This document shows, piece by piece, positions 1-8,688 of a stretch of DNA of 58,225 nucleotides (the stretch's first letter is position 1; each line of letters starts with the position of its first letter). The notes below the pieces were generated by a model. That model was given only the letters and a program-made list of their open reading frames with translations. It did no database searches and had not been told where the DNA came from. Both the position numbers and the translations under genes were made by a program. The DNA is from Gammaproteobacteria bacterium (lineage in GTDB: Bacteria; Pseudomonadota; Gammaproteobacteria; GCA-2400775): the NCBI GenBank assembly GCA_013151045.1, contig JAADIY010000037.1:1-58225 (forward strand), given 5' to 3'.

Positions 1-480
1 CACGCCGCTAATTGGAGCGTCTACGGTGTTGAGCACTACATCGAAATAGAACCTAACGATAAGCAATACGGCATTAAAGGTCGTATTGACCGTGTTGATT
101 CAAACAATGCTGATAATAATAGTGGCGACACTATCATTGATTATAAAACTGGCTTCAGCGCAAGCTATGACGACGTTATGATGGGCGAATCAATACAGCT
201 TCCCTTCTATGCACTACTTTGGCAGCGCCCCACTACACAATGCGCCTATGTCGAATTGGCTGATCGCGTTAGCGAAACTGTTATCGAAGATAATGACTTA
301 AACACTATCGCCATTGAAAACCGTGAACGTCTTGATACTTTGCATAAACAGCTACAAGACGGTAAAGCATTACCTGCATGGGGTGATGAGAACGTGTGTC
401 AATATTGTGAATTCCACGGTATCTGTCGCAAGCAAAGCTGGCAAACGGAGCCTGCCCCTATGGTAGGGCCAGCACAATAA
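1..480 (+). CDS. AddB-like PD-(D/E)XK nuclease, C-terminal part (5' end outside window)
   Basis: The reading frame is open from base 1, so only the last 159 residues are present. It reads GRIDRVD (fragment residues 27-33), then IIDYKTG (45-51) and QLPFYA (66-71), the order of the PD-(D/E)XK nuclease active site of RecB/AddB-type exonucleases. Near the end are Cys133, Cys136 and Cys142 in CxxC-x5-C spacing, which in AddB proteins hold an iron-sulfur cluster together with an upstream cysteine. It ends 5 bases before the AddA-like gene, the usual addB-addA order. Inference: it is the nuclease partner of that helicase in end resection at DNA double-strand breaks. It could also be called a RecB-family exonuclease; the missing N-terminus would decide. 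Confidence 0.85.
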   Translation, partial: HAANWSVYGVEHYIEIEPNDKQYGIKGRIDRVDSNNADNNSGDTIIDYKTGFSASYDDVMMGESIQLPFYALLWQRPTTQCAYVELADRVSETVIEDNDLNTIAIENRERLDTLHKQLQDGKALPAWGDENVCQYCEFHGICRKQSWQTEPAPMVGPAQ

Positions 481-485
481 TCATT

Positions 486-3400
486 ATGGAAGCACTCAAC
501 CCTAATACTAATATTACTGTTTCTGCATCGGCAGGCAGTGGAAAAACTTATTTACTAGTCAGCAGAATCATTCGCTTACTACTGCAAAACACGTCACCTA
601 ATAGTATTGTCGCGATAACCTTTACACGTAAAGCCGCTGGCGAAATGCTCGAGCGTCTCAACGAGCGCCTTTATGAATTGGCAAGCATTGAAGATGATGA
701 TCTACAGCTAAAATTAAACAACCTCGGTTTAGACTCGGCTTATTGCGCGCAAGCACGTTCACTCTATGAAACATTACTGCTCAATCCACGAGCGGTAAAA
801 ATTACAACTTTCCACGCTTTTTGTCATGACTTGCTACAGCGTTTTCCATTAGAAGCGAATATTAGCCCTGGCTTCGAATTGCTTGAATCAAGCACCTTAT
901 TAAAACATCAATCTTGGCAATGCTTACTCGACACAGCGACCAAAAAAGACTCTAGCACTAGCGATATCAATACATCGCTCGATCAGTTGTTCAAGGAATG
1001 TAGTAACCCAAGCACTGTTGAAGAACTATTACTCAATGATTTTCTTGAACATCGCAGTGATTGGTGGGCCTTTACTGAAGGTCAAGCTAACCCTGTTGCC
1101 TTTGCTCATCAAGAAACGCGTAAAACATTAAAACTAAAAAAAGAACCACTTGTAGCGTCTTCGCTATCGAGCACCGCTCGTGATCAATACCAACTGTTTT
1201 CGCAACTGCTAGATACACATAAAACAAAAACTAATACTGAATTTGCACACAAGCTCAATGCCTTGCTGGAACACACTAAGTTTGATATCGACAAACTCAA
1301 AGCATTACATGCAATATTTTTTACCGCTAGTGGTTCTTTGCGTAAACGCAGTACAAGCAAAGCTCAAATAAAGAGCATGGGCCTTGACGGCGAAGAGAAG
1401 TTTTTAGCGCTGCATATTTCTCTGTCAGAACACATCGAAGAATTACTCGATATACAGTACCGAGAAAAAACCGCTGCCTTGAGTCATGCCTGGTGCACAG
1501 TTGGCAATGCTTTGCTATCAATTTTTCAATCTATTAAACAAGAACAAAATGCGCTGGATTTTTCTGACCTAGAATGGAAAGTCTATCAGCTGTTGTCAGA
1601 CAGTGAACAGTCTCACTGGGTGCAGTACAAACTCGATCAACGCATTGATCATATTCTGATTGATGAGTTTCAAGATACCAACCCTACTCAATGGCATATG
1701 CTCTATCCTTTATTAGAAGAGATCACTGGGTTAGAAGAAAGTAATGGCCAGCAAGAAAGATTACGCAGTGTTTTTATCGTTGGTGATGGTAAGCAGTCGA
1801 TCTATCGTTTCCGCCGTGCCGCTCCTGATCTGTTTATCGCATCTCAAGCGTGGCTTAAACAACAACCTGCTAAACATCATGCGCTACGCTTAGATCGATC
1901 ACGCCGATCATCTCCCGCTATCATCAATCTAGTTAATCAAACTTTCTCAGATACACCCTTAGGAGAGAAACTCATTGATTATCAACAGCACGATACGGTG
2001 CATCAGGAGCTATGGGGGCATACAGAATTACTCCCTTTAATCGCTAACGAGAGCATTGAAAAAATAGAAGACGGTGAGCTTAACGTCGATATGACTCTGC
2101 GTAACCCCCTTGAGTCACCAAGAGAAGTTGAGATTGATCACCGTTATCAGCAAGAAGGCGAACTCATCGCCGGCAAGATATCCCAACTCATCGATAAGGG
2201 TTCTACTATTCTCGATAATAGCGTAGCACGTAACATTCATTACGGCGACATCATGATCTTAGTCAAAAAACGACGCCATGTTGCTGACTATGAGAACGCA
2301 TTACTCGCCGCCAGCATCCCTTTTATCGGTACTCAGCGCAAATCACTGCTCTCGACACTGGAAATACAGGATATGCTCAGTCTTTGTAATACTCTGCTGA
2401 CACCGCATAGTAATTTGGCTCTAGCCATCGTATTACGCTCACCTATTTTTTCTTGTAGCGATGAAGACCTTAGCGCATTAGCCTGCGTTAATGATGACAA
2501 GACCTTATCTTGGTATGCGCGCTTAGAATCAGGCTCTGGCAAACCATCATTTAGCCCTGCACTGACACGGGCGCATTCCTTGCTCAAACAATGGCGTCAG
2601 CTCATAGGTGTATTACCCGTTCACGACTTGTTGGATCATATTTACCATCAAGGCAATATTGTCGCCCGCTATATGGCGAGCTTTCCCTCTCACTATGTCT
2701 CCAGGGTACAAGCAAACCTAACACGCTTTATTGAACTTGCTTTAGAGATTGATAGTGGACGCTATCCTAGCTTACAAAAATTTATCTACCGTTTAGAGCT
2801 ATTAAGTAAACGTAATGAATCACCTGACGAATCGGCGCTTGGTAATGAAGAACAAGCAGTTAGATTGCTCACCATACACTCAGCCAAAGGCTTAGAGTCA
2901 CCCGTAGTCTTTATTGCCGATAGCACTAATCAAGAAGGTCGCAATCGCCGTCACCATACGTTAATCAACTGGCCTGCAAATAAAAAACGCCCTGATTATT
3001 TCTTTATCTCGAGCATGCATCGTGACAGCGTGAGCAAAACGTTTATTGAATTAGACAAACAAAAAGATGACATTGAAGATGTTAACTTGCTCTATGTCGC
3101 CCTAACGAGAGCGCGACAATATTTATATATTAGTGGCGTGGAACCGCGCAGAGGCAACTGGAAAAGCAGTTGGTATGGCCAAATTTCTCAGCAAGTTGAT
3201 AATGAATTTGATTGCTCGCTTGGCTGGTCTAATACAAGCGGAAAGAGTAGCCAAGCAAATGTAGCCTCACCAGACAATTCATTAGCTAGCAATGAAAACA
3301 AAACTGAAAATCAAACCACTGGGGCAGATTATAGTTTTTCAGCGGTATCATCATTGAAACAACCTGAATACATCGCAAAAGACGAATCTGGCGATGTTGA

Positions 3401-3887
3401 TACACTTACTGCCGCCTACGGTGAGACACTGCATCGTTTATTGGAGTTACTCAGCTTAGGAACATTAAACCCTTCACAGCATATTGATGAGGCTAGACGA
3501 CACTTTCCTTCATTGCCTAACAACCTAGCTATAGAAGACTGCTGGCAAGAAGCGTTAGCTGTTTTCACTGCACCAGCATTGCAGCCTTATTTCGATAAAG
3601 CTCAGTTTAACAATGCACACAACGAAGTGAGTATTAATGCCTTGGATGCGAATGGCCGGAGACTCTATGGAATCATTGATAGACTGATTATCAATGACAA
3701 CACTGCGCTTATCATTGATTACAAAAGTCGAAAAAATTTAACTGGGGATTTAGTTGATATCGCAGAAGAATATCGTGAACAACTGTCGCGCTATCGTGAC
3801 GCAGCTAAAATACTCTGGCCTGATAAAGTGATTAGCGCGGCAATATTATTTACCGCGCAACAAAAACTAGTCGAGCTTAATTTTTAA
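486..3887 (+). CDS. AddA-like UvrD-family helicase with C-terminal nuclease domain
   Basis: 1133 residues, the size expected for AddA or RecB. Helicase motifs appear in order: Walker A ASAGSGKT (residues 14-21), ITFTRKAAGEM (Ia), DEFQDTNPTQW (Walker B), GDGKQSIYRFRRA (III), LTIHSAKGLE (V) and LYVALTRARQ (VI). A C-terminal nuclease domain follows, with GETLHRLLEL, GIIDRL and IIDYKS supplying the His, Asp and D-x-K residues. It probably unwinds and resects broken DNA ends with the AddB-like protein just upstream, feeding RecA-dependent repair. The start is the first ATG, 5 bases after the upstream stop, which suggests coupled translation. RecB is the alternative name, but the AddB-like neighbour favours AddA. 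Confidence 0.9.
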   Translation: MEALNPNTNITVSASAGSGKTYLLVSRIIRLLLQNTSPNSIVAITFTRKAAGEMLERLNERLYELASIEDDDLQLKLNNLGLDSAYCAQARSLYETLLLNPRAVKITTFHAFCHDLLQRFPLEANISPGFELLESSTLLKHQSWQCLLDTATKKDSSTSDINTSLDQLFKECSNPSTVEELLLNDFLEHRSDWWAFTEGQANPVAFAHQETRKTLKLKKEPLVASSLSSTARDQYQLFSQLLDTHKTKTNTEFAHKLNALLEHTKFDIDKLKALHAIFFTASGSLRKRSTSKAQIKSMGLDGEEKFLALHISLSEHIEELLDIQYREKTAALSHAWCTVGNALLSIFQSIKQEQNALDFSDLEWKVYQLLSDSEQSHWVQYKLDQRIDHILIDEFQDTNPTQWHMLYPLLEEITGLEESNGQQERLRSVFIVGDGKQSIYRFRRAAPDLFIASQAWLKQQPAKHHALRLDRSRRSSPAIINLVNQTFSDTPLGEKLIDYQQHDTVHQELWGHTELLPLIANESIEKIEDGELNVDMTLRNPLESPREVEIDHRYQQEGELIAGKISQLIDKGSTILDNSVARNIHYGDIMILVKKRRHVADYENALLAASIPFIGTQRKSLLSTLEIQDMLSLCNTLLTPHSNLALAIVLRSPIFSCSDEDLSALACVNDDKTLSWYARLESGSGKPSFSPALTRAHSLLKQWRQLIGVLPVHDLLDHIYHQGNIVARYMASFPSHYVSRVQANLTRFIELALEIDSGRYPSLQKFIYRLELLSKRNESPDESALGNEEQAVRLLTIHSAKGLESPVVFIADSTNQEGRNRRHHTLINWPANKKRPDYFFISSMHRDSVSKTFIELDKQKDDIEDVNLLYVALTRARQYLYISGVEPRRGNWKSSWYGQISQQVDNEFDCSLGWSNTSGKSSQANVASPDNSLASNENKTENQTTGADYSFSAVSSLKQPEYIAKDESGDVDTLTAAYGETLHRLLELLSLGTLNPSQHIDEARRHFPSLPNNLAIEDCWQEALAVFTAPALQPYFDKAQFNNAHNEVSINALDANGRRLYGIIDRLIINDNTALIIDYKSRKNLTGDLVDIAEEYREQLSRYRDAAKILWPDKVISAAILFTAQQKLVELNF

Positions 3888-3893
3888 TAGTCA

Positions 3894-3920
3894 CGTAAAG
3901 AACTTACGCGGTTTTATTAT
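3894..3920. terminator. possible terminator between convergent addA-like gene and dsbC
   Basis: CGTAA (3894-3898) can pair with TTACG (3904-3908), followed by a T-rich run on the plus strand. It lies in the 50-base gap between two convergent genes. The stem is only five pairs, so this is a weak call. Confidence 0.4.
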
Positions 3921-3937
3921 TTTTATTACCAGAGTTT

Positions 3938-4651
3938 TTAAGAGTGACCTTGCTCTAAAGTCCGTAGCAAACGTGCAGCAGGCACATAACCTGGCATCAA
4001 AGTGCCATCTTCTAGAATAATCGTCGGCGTACCGCTAATGCCTATATCAGCAGCAATTTTCATGTGACTATCGACTGGGCTATCGCATTTGCTTTGCTCA
4101 AAATCTTCACCATTTTTTGCTTTTGTCATTAGCGCTTTTTGATCTTCACCACACCAAACAGACACCGCTTTAAAATAAGACGGCGTATCACGACCACTGC
4201 GTGGGAACGCGGCATAACGCACAACAATACCAGCGTCGTTATAAGCTTGAATTTCGCGGTGCAACTTACGACAGTATCCACAATCAATATCAGTAAACAC
4301 AGTCACTGTGTACTTAGGCTCTTCAGGTGAAAATATAATTAAACCTGATTCATCCATGGACTCAATAAGATCAGCACGTAGGGTTGTTTGCCTTGTTTCA
4401 GTCAAACTAACCTTGGTTTGAGTATCGAGAATATTACCTTGGAGAAAGTAGCGACCATCCGCACTGATATAAAAAACCCGTGTGCCGAATACGACTTCGT
4501 ATAAGCCATCCACTAAGCTAGGGCTAATACTATCTACCTCTAGCTCAGGCACTAGGTCTTGCAGTGATTTTTTAATTTGCGCCATTTCATCAGCGGCAAA
4601 ACTCAAGCTGGATACCAACAGTGCTAGTACCAATACGATCAATCGTGACAT
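3938..4651 (-). CDS. dsbC: thiol:disulfide interchange protein DsbC
   Basis: Periplasmic disulfide isomerase that reshuffles wrong disulfide bonds and is kept reduced by DsbD. A signal peptide (hydrophobic LIVLVLALLVSSLSFA) is followed by the dimerisation domain and a thioredoxin fold with the redox motif CGYC. A second, structural cysteine pair lies further on, and the cis-proline loop reads SGTPTI. From the chosen ATG it is 237 residues, normal for DsbC. An ATG eight codons upstream (4675) is open, but the ATG at 4651 has a GAGAG ribosome binding site and puts the signal peptide at the N-terminus. It sits downstream of xerD, as in many gammaproteobacteria. Confidence 0.93.
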   Translation of the reverse strand: MSRLIVLVLALLVSSLSFAADEMAQIKKSLQDLVPELEVDSISPSLVDGLYEVVFGTRVFYISADGRYFLQGNILDTQTKVSLTETRQTTLRADLIESMDESGLIIFSPEEPKYTVTVFTDIDCGYCRKLHREIQAYNDAGIVVRYAAFPRSGRDTPSYFKAVSVWCGEDQKALMTKAKNGEDFEQSKCDSPVDSHMKIAADIGISGTPTIILEDGTLMPGYVPAARLLRTLEQGHS

Positions 4652-4756
4652 CAAACTACTCTCGGTTAAATACATGATTAGTATAGCGGCGATTTATTGC
4701 TAAAACATAACGGCTTGGACATAGTTTCAGCAATAAAAATCCCGTAATTTAGTTTT

Positions 4757-5713
4757 TCATCCTCGCGGGTGATGCTGGGCATGAATGCTTTTTAAGCGCT
4801 CTTTCGCCACATGCGTATAAATTTGCGTGGTGGATAAGTTGCTGTGCCCCAACAACATCTGTAATACTCGTAAATCCGCACCATGATTGAGTAAATGCGT
4901 GGCAAAAGCATGGCGTAGAGTATGCGGCGAAACGGGTTTGTTAATGCCCGCAGTGATGACGTAGCGCTTTATTAAGTACCAAAATGTTTGCCGAGTCATG
5001 CCTTGACCACGGTTACTGACAAATACTGCATCGCTTTGCCTACCCTTCAATAGCTCTGGGCGCGCATTAATAAGATAATGCTGCACACTCAATATGGCAT
5101 TCTCACCTAGGGGGACCAAACGCTCTTTATCGCCCTTACCGACAATCCGAACCAAACCTTCATTCAAGTTTAATTGTGACAGCTGCAAACCAATGAGTTC
5201 ACTGACACGTAAACCACTTGCATACAAAGTTTCTAACATGGCTTGGTCACGCTGACCTTGCGCATTGTCTACATCTGGCGCGTTAAGCAATGCTTCAATA
5301 TCTGATTCGGTTAATGATGATGGCAGTGCCTTCATATAACGTGGCGAGTCAATCTGTGCTGTGGGATCGACGGCTAACTCGTTTTCACGAATTAAATATT
5401 GGAACAATCGCTTTACGCTGCTCAACAAGCGAGCATTAGTACGCGATGACTTACCTTGCTGTTGAATATGCGCAAGATAACGTAATAAATGCTCGCGCTT
5501 TAAATCAAAGAGCCGCATTTTATTATTTTTTTTCTGCCATAGAGCCAACTGGCTTAGATCACTTCGATAGGCGCTCAAGGTGTTTTTGCTGAGCCCATTT
5601 TCCACCCACAGCGCATCGAGAAAACGCTCGACCAGTACTTGATCATCACCATCCATAGCGCTTGCAGAAGATGAGGAGAAAGATGAGCTAATGGCTGATG
5701 ACCTTGCGCTCAT
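4757..5713 (-). CDS. xerD: site-specific tyrosine recombinase XerD
   Basis: Works with XerC at dif to resolve chromosome dimers at FtsK-active septa. The N-terminal SAM-like core-binding domain (VERFLDALWVENGLSKNT) is followed by the catalytic domain with the first Arg in ASGLRVSEL, the HTLRHAFATHLL box (His-x-x-Arg), GHSNLSTTQIYTHV and the tyrosine nucleophile. 318 residues from the first ATG. The first 19 are a serine-rich tail; starting at Met20 (5656) gives 299 residues, the standard XerD length. Neither start has a good Shine-Dalgarno sequence. With the longer start it overlaps ogt by 26 bases, so the two are probably co-transcribed. Confidence 0.93.
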   Translation of the reverse strand: MSARSSAISSSFSSSSASAMDGDDQVLVERFLDALWVENGLSKNTLSAYRSDLSQLALWQKKNNKMRLFDLKREHLLRYLAHIQQQGKSSRTNARLLSSVKRLFQYLIRENELAVDPTAQIDSPRYMKALPSSLTESDIEALLNAPDVDNAQGQRDQAMLETLYASGLRVSELIGLQLSQLNLNEGLVRIVGKGDKERLVPLGENAILSVQHYLINARPELLKGRQSDAVFVSNRGQGMTRQTFWYLIKRYVITAGINKPVSPHTLRHAFATHLLNHGADLRVLQMLLGHSNLSTTQIYTHVAKERLKSIHAQHHPRG

Positions 5714-6233
5714 GCTCTAACAACCACTGCTTGATAGCAATGTGTTTACCCATTACCCCACCAGCAAAACCACCCATACCCTTGCTCGCTACAACACGGT
5801 GACAAGGAATAATAATAGGCACTGGGTTGCGTCGACAGGCTCCGCCCACGGCGCGCGGCGCACTACCTAGGTGTTTAGCAATTTCGCCATACGTCGCCAC
5901 TGCACCAGCCGGAATTTGTTGAATAGCTTGCCAAACACGGCGCTGAAAATCTGTACCTTTGAGAGCAACAGACAATGACGCTGGCGACCGACCATTTAAA
6001 AAGTAACCGTGTAATATCTCTATAGCTGTGACTAGTTGTGGATCTTTGGCCTCAATATCGGTAACCGAGTCAGGCAGAAAATCCATCGTAGTTATCGCAC
6101 CAGTACCTTCATCAGGTTCCGACGTTGCAGAGTTCCAGCGAAACCCTAGCTTTACGCCCTCTATCGGCACATCCACTATAGCGTCATACTCTGCAGCAGC
6201 CATAACCGCCAAATCTTCTAAACACTCCGCCAT
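5688..6233 (-). CDS. ogt: methylated-DNA-[protein]-cysteine S-methyltransferase (Ogt type)
   Basis: Suicide repair protein that removes O6-alkyl groups from guanine onto its own cysteine. The active-site motif IPCHRVV and the downstream GxGGFAGG loop are intact. Upstream is the DNA-binding helix region (RRVWQAIQQIPAGAVATYGEIAKHL). 181 residues from the ATG at 6233, which has GGTGAG close upstream; a GTG three codons earlier (6242) is possible. It lies between rplS and xerD. The 42-bp inverted-repeat element lies 24 bases upstream of its start codon, so its promoter region may have been altered. Confidence 0.93.
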   Translation of the reverse strand: MAECLEDLAVMAAAEYDAIVDVPIEGVKLGFRWNSATSEPDEGTGAITTMDFLPDSVTDIEAKDPQLVTAIEILHGYFLNGRSPASLSVALKGTDFQRRVWQAIQQIPAGAVATYGEIAKHLGSAPRAVGGACRRNPVPIIIPCHRVVASKGMGGFAGGVMGKHIAIKQWLLEHERKVISH

Positions 6234-6257
6234 AATTCTCACCAGTGAACACGCTAA

Positions 6258-6299
6258 GGAACCTCTGATTAATTCTGGGGCAGCGAGATTGGCGGCTCC
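6258..6299. mobile_element. short internally deleted MITE with CTAA target duplications
   Basis: Begins GGAACCTCTGATTAATTC and ends GGCTCC, and is flanked on both sides by CTAA (6254-6257 and 6300-6303). The first 34 bases match one arm of the 159-bp element at 14064 with about four differences. Inference: an internally deleted relative of that element that left only one arm and the other tip. Confidence 0.7.
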
Positions 6300-6330
6300 C
6301 TAAGTTAAGCCTATCTAAAAAGAGCTTAAA

Positions 6331-6365
6331 CAAAAACAGGGTTCTATGTTGCCATAGAACCCTGT
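6331..6365 (-). terminator. rho-independent terminator of the rpsP-rimM-trmD-rplS operon
   Basis: A perfect 13-pair stem, ACAGGGTTCTATG (6336-6348) with CATAGAACCCTGT (6353-6365) and a 4-base loop. Read on the minus strand it is followed directly by a run of T residues. It lies about 70 bases after the rplS stop codon. Confidence 0.93.
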
Positions 6366-6436
6366 CAATTTCACTGTATCTTAAACTGGGATTAGCCCTT
6401 CGACTAAACCCTGCCTAATAGATAGCCAGCTATAAA

Positions 6437-6802
6437 TTAATCCGCTTTTTTCTTGATCGTTAACTTTTCTTTAATACGTGCTGCTTTACCCGTCAAACCA
6501 CGTAAATAATAAAGCTTAGCGCGACGCACATCACCGCGGCGAACGACTTTAATGCTATTCACTGCTGGGCTATGTGTTTGAAAAACACGTTCAACACCTT
6601 CACCATGAGATAACTTACGCACGGTAAATGCTGAGTTTAAGCCACGGTTACGTTTGGCAATCACCACTCCAGCAAACGCTTGTAAACGTTCACGAGTGCC
6701 TTCAACCACTTTCACTTGAACTTCAACCGTATCACCAGGGGCAAACGCTGGGACATCAGTTTTTAACTGTTCTGCTTCTAGCTGGTCAATGATATTGCTC
6801 AT
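6437..6802 (-). CDS. rplS: 50S ribosomal protein L19
   Basis: Large-subunit protein at the 30S-50S interface. 121 residues, typical size. It begins [11 protein letters not shown] and carries the family signatures [19 protein letters not shown] and [29 protein letters not shown] stands about ten bases before the ATG. It is the last gene of the rpsP operon, 35 bases after trmD, and is followed by the strong terminator at 6331-6365. Confidence 0.97.
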   Translation of the reverse strand: MSNIIDQLEAEQLKTDVPAFAPGDTVEVQVKVVEGTRERLQAFAGVVIAKRNRGLNSAFTVRKLSHGEGVERVFQTHSPAVNSIKVVRRGDVRRAKLYYLRGLTGKAARIKEKLTIKKKAD

Positions 6803-6837
6803 TGGAATAACTCCTAAAATAAACCTAATTAACTTAA

Positions 6838-7581
6838 TTACTTTTGCTCGCGAATAAATTCATCAAGCAAACTACGTTCTTCTTTACTCAAGCTGCGCGC
6901 TTCAATCAGCTCCGGTCGTCTTAACCAAGTTCGACCTAAAGCCTGCTTTAATCGCCAACAGCGAATCTTTTCATGATTACCGCTGAGCAGCACACTTGGC
7001 ACTGCCGTATCGCCCAGTACTTCAGGGCGGGTGTAATGTGGGTAATCTAACAACCCATCGACAAATGAATCTTGGCTCGCTGAGCCAGCATCACCTAATA
7101 CACCGGGTAGCCAGCGCAGCATGGCATCAACTAACACCATTGCCGGTAACTCACCACCACTTAATACATAATCGCCGATCGACAATTCCAAATCGACTTC
7201 GGCATCAATGACTCGCTCATCAAGGCCTTCGTAGCGTCCCGCAAGCAATAACAAGCGTGGTCGCGACACTAAATCTTGCACTACAGCATGGTCAAGTGTC
7301 TGACCCTGCGGTGACAAATAGACACAATAGGCCTTCTCTGTCGCTGCTGCGCGTGCTGCCTTAATAGCAGCCTGCACTGGCTCCACCTGCATCACCATGC
7401 CAGGGCCACCACCATAGGGCCGATCATCGACATTTCTATGCTTATCCTGGGTAAAATCCCGAGGATTCCACGTTGCAAAGTTAACGCTTTCGTCTTGCAA
7501 CGCTCGACCAATCACACCATGGTCGGTCAACGCAGTAAACATCTGCGGAAATAAGGTCACGATATCAATACGCTTTATCAT
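6838..7581 (-). CDS. trmD: tRNA (guanine-N1)-methyltransferase TrmD
   Basis: Methylates G37 next to the anticodon with S-adenosylmethionine, which prevents frameshifting. 247 residues, normal. The SPOUT-fold knot signatures are present: [25 protein letters not shown] and [15 protein letters not shown]. It starts 30 bases after rimM and is co-transcribed with it. Confidence 0.97.
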   Translation of the reverse strand: MIKRIDIVTLFPQMFTALTDHGVIGRALQDESVNFATWNPRDFTQDKHRNVDDRPYGGGPGMVMQVEPVQAAIKAARAAATEKAYCVYLSPQGQTLDHAVVQDLVSRPRLLLLAGRYEGLDERVIDAEVDLELSIGDYVLSGGELPAMVLVDAMLRWLPGVLGDAGSASQDSFVDGLLDYPHYTRPEVLGDTAVPSVLLSGNHEKIRCWRLKQALGRTWLRRPELIEARSLSKEERSLLDEFIREQK

Positions 7582-7611
7582 GACGGCTTATTTACCCAAA
7601 GCTTGGTGCGT

Positions 7612-8142
7612 CTAAAAATCTGGATCCCAGTCGACCTCGATAATTGCCGTTTCAAGATCAATCTTATGAATCACTTCGCCTCGTATATAAGGTACATAAC
7701 GCTCACGCTTAGCCTCTTCACCCTGGCTACGCACAATCATTACATCGTTGGCACCCGTTTCGATCAAATGACTGACCTTACCCAGCTTATAGCCATCGAT
7801 GGTAACGACCTCTAGACCGACTAAATCAGTCCAGTAATATTCATCTTTGCCGATCTTTGGCAGTTCAGAGCGCTCAATAACTAGCTCTGTCTTCAGTAGT
7901 GTTCGCGCAAATTCCGGGGTTTCTACACCCTCTATCAACGCGACCAATCCTTTACCGTGACGTCGCCCTTCGAGCAAACGGCGCTTCTCCCAGCCAGTTG
8001 ATAAACCTAGCTGCAAAGAACGGTACTGCAATATGTTTTCAATCGGATCAGTGTAGGAATGGATTTTCACCCAGCCCTTAACACCAAAAACCCCAGCAAT
8101 ATGACCAACAAGTAACTGACTGGGGCCTAACTTAGCCTTCAA
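7612..8142 (-). CDS. rimM: ribosome maturation factor RimM
   Basis: Assists assembly of the 30S head through ribosomal protein S19. 176 residues with the N-terminal barrel ([15 protein letters not shown]) and the PRC-barrel region ([20 protein letters not shown]-like). The start codon appears to be TTG at 8142. It overlaps the rpsP stop as TTGA, a typical arrangement for translational coupling; no ATG fits the conserved N-terminus. Confidence 0.96.
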   Translation of the reverse strand: MKAKLGPSQLLVGHIAGVFGVKGWVKIHSYTDPIENILQYRSLQLGLSTGWEKRRLLEGRRHGKGLVALIEGVETPEFARTLLKTELVIERSELPKIGKDEYYWTDLVGLEVVTIDGYKLGKVSHLIETGANDVMIVRSQGEEAKRERYVPYIRGEVIHKIDLETAIIEVDWDPDF

Positions 8143-8387
8143 GACGCGGTGCTATTTGACTCAATTAGCTTATTAACGCGATCTGAAGGCTGCGCACCTT
8201 GGCTTAACCAATAATCGATGCGTTCAGATTTGAGCTGCAAACGAACTTCTTGACCCGTAGCAACTGGGTTAAAAAACCCAACACGCTCGATATAACGACC
8301 ATCACGAGGCATACGCGAATCTGCAACTACTACGTGATAAAACGGCCGTTTTTTAGCACCACCCCGTGCTAGACGGATTGTGACCAT
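8139..8387 (-). CDS. rpsP: 30S ribosomal protein S16
   Basis: Small-subunit assembly protein of 82 residues, the standard length. It begins [20 protein letters not shown], followed by [13 protein letters not shown] and the [13 protein letters not shown] box. GGAGAG lies about twelve bases before the ATG. It is the first gene of the operon here because ffh, its usual upstream neighbour, lies 12 kb away. Confidence 0.97.
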   Translation of the reverse strand: MVTIRLARGGAKKRPFYHVVVADSRMPRDGRYIERVGFFNPVATGQEVRLQLKSERIDYWLSQGAQPSDRVNKLIESNSTAS

Positions 8388-8688
8388 GAAATACTCTCCG
8401 GAAAATACAGTCTTTCGGTAAAAACGGCGGATTATATATAAAATTGTGCCTTAAAGTACAGCGTAATCTGCCTAAACTATGATTTTCTCGCCATAACACT
8501 TCTTTAGATAATACTAAACACGGTTTCTACCGTGGATTTGCCTTTGGTGTAGATGGCCTAGCAAGTAAATTAGAGCTGAAATAGAACATCCCTGAACTTT
8601 ATAAATAATAATGAAGATAGGATTGATTCTCAATTACTTTTGTATTAATATTCTATTCAGCCGCGTTAATGAAGGAATTCAATAAAAA
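8388..8688. promoter_or_regulatory. divergent intergenic region: rpsP promoter side and receptor promoter side
   Basis: The region holds a TATAAT on the minus strand (plus-strand ATTATA at 8431-8436), 44 bases from the rpsP start, as a likely -10 element. The receptor-side promoter is listed separately. The middle part (about 8450-8600) is AT-rich and shows no gene I can support. Confidence 0.5.
8611..8651 (+). promoter_or_regulatory. sigma70 promoter with overlapping Fur-like box for the siderophore receptor
   Basis: TTGATT (8623-8628) and TAATAT (8646-8651) are separated by 17 bases, a good housekeeping promoter 37 bases upstream of the receptor gene. The stretch ATAGGATTGATTCTCAATTA covers the -35 box. 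Its TGATTCTCA core matches half of a typical Fur box (TGATTCTCAT type), the other half being poor. Inference: iron-repressed transcription by Fur. Confidence 0.5.

Noticed and set aside
1-3887. Phage-defence reading of the AddAB-like pair
   Set aside because: Motifs and gene order fit ordinary end-resection nuclease-helicase; no further defence genes next to it.
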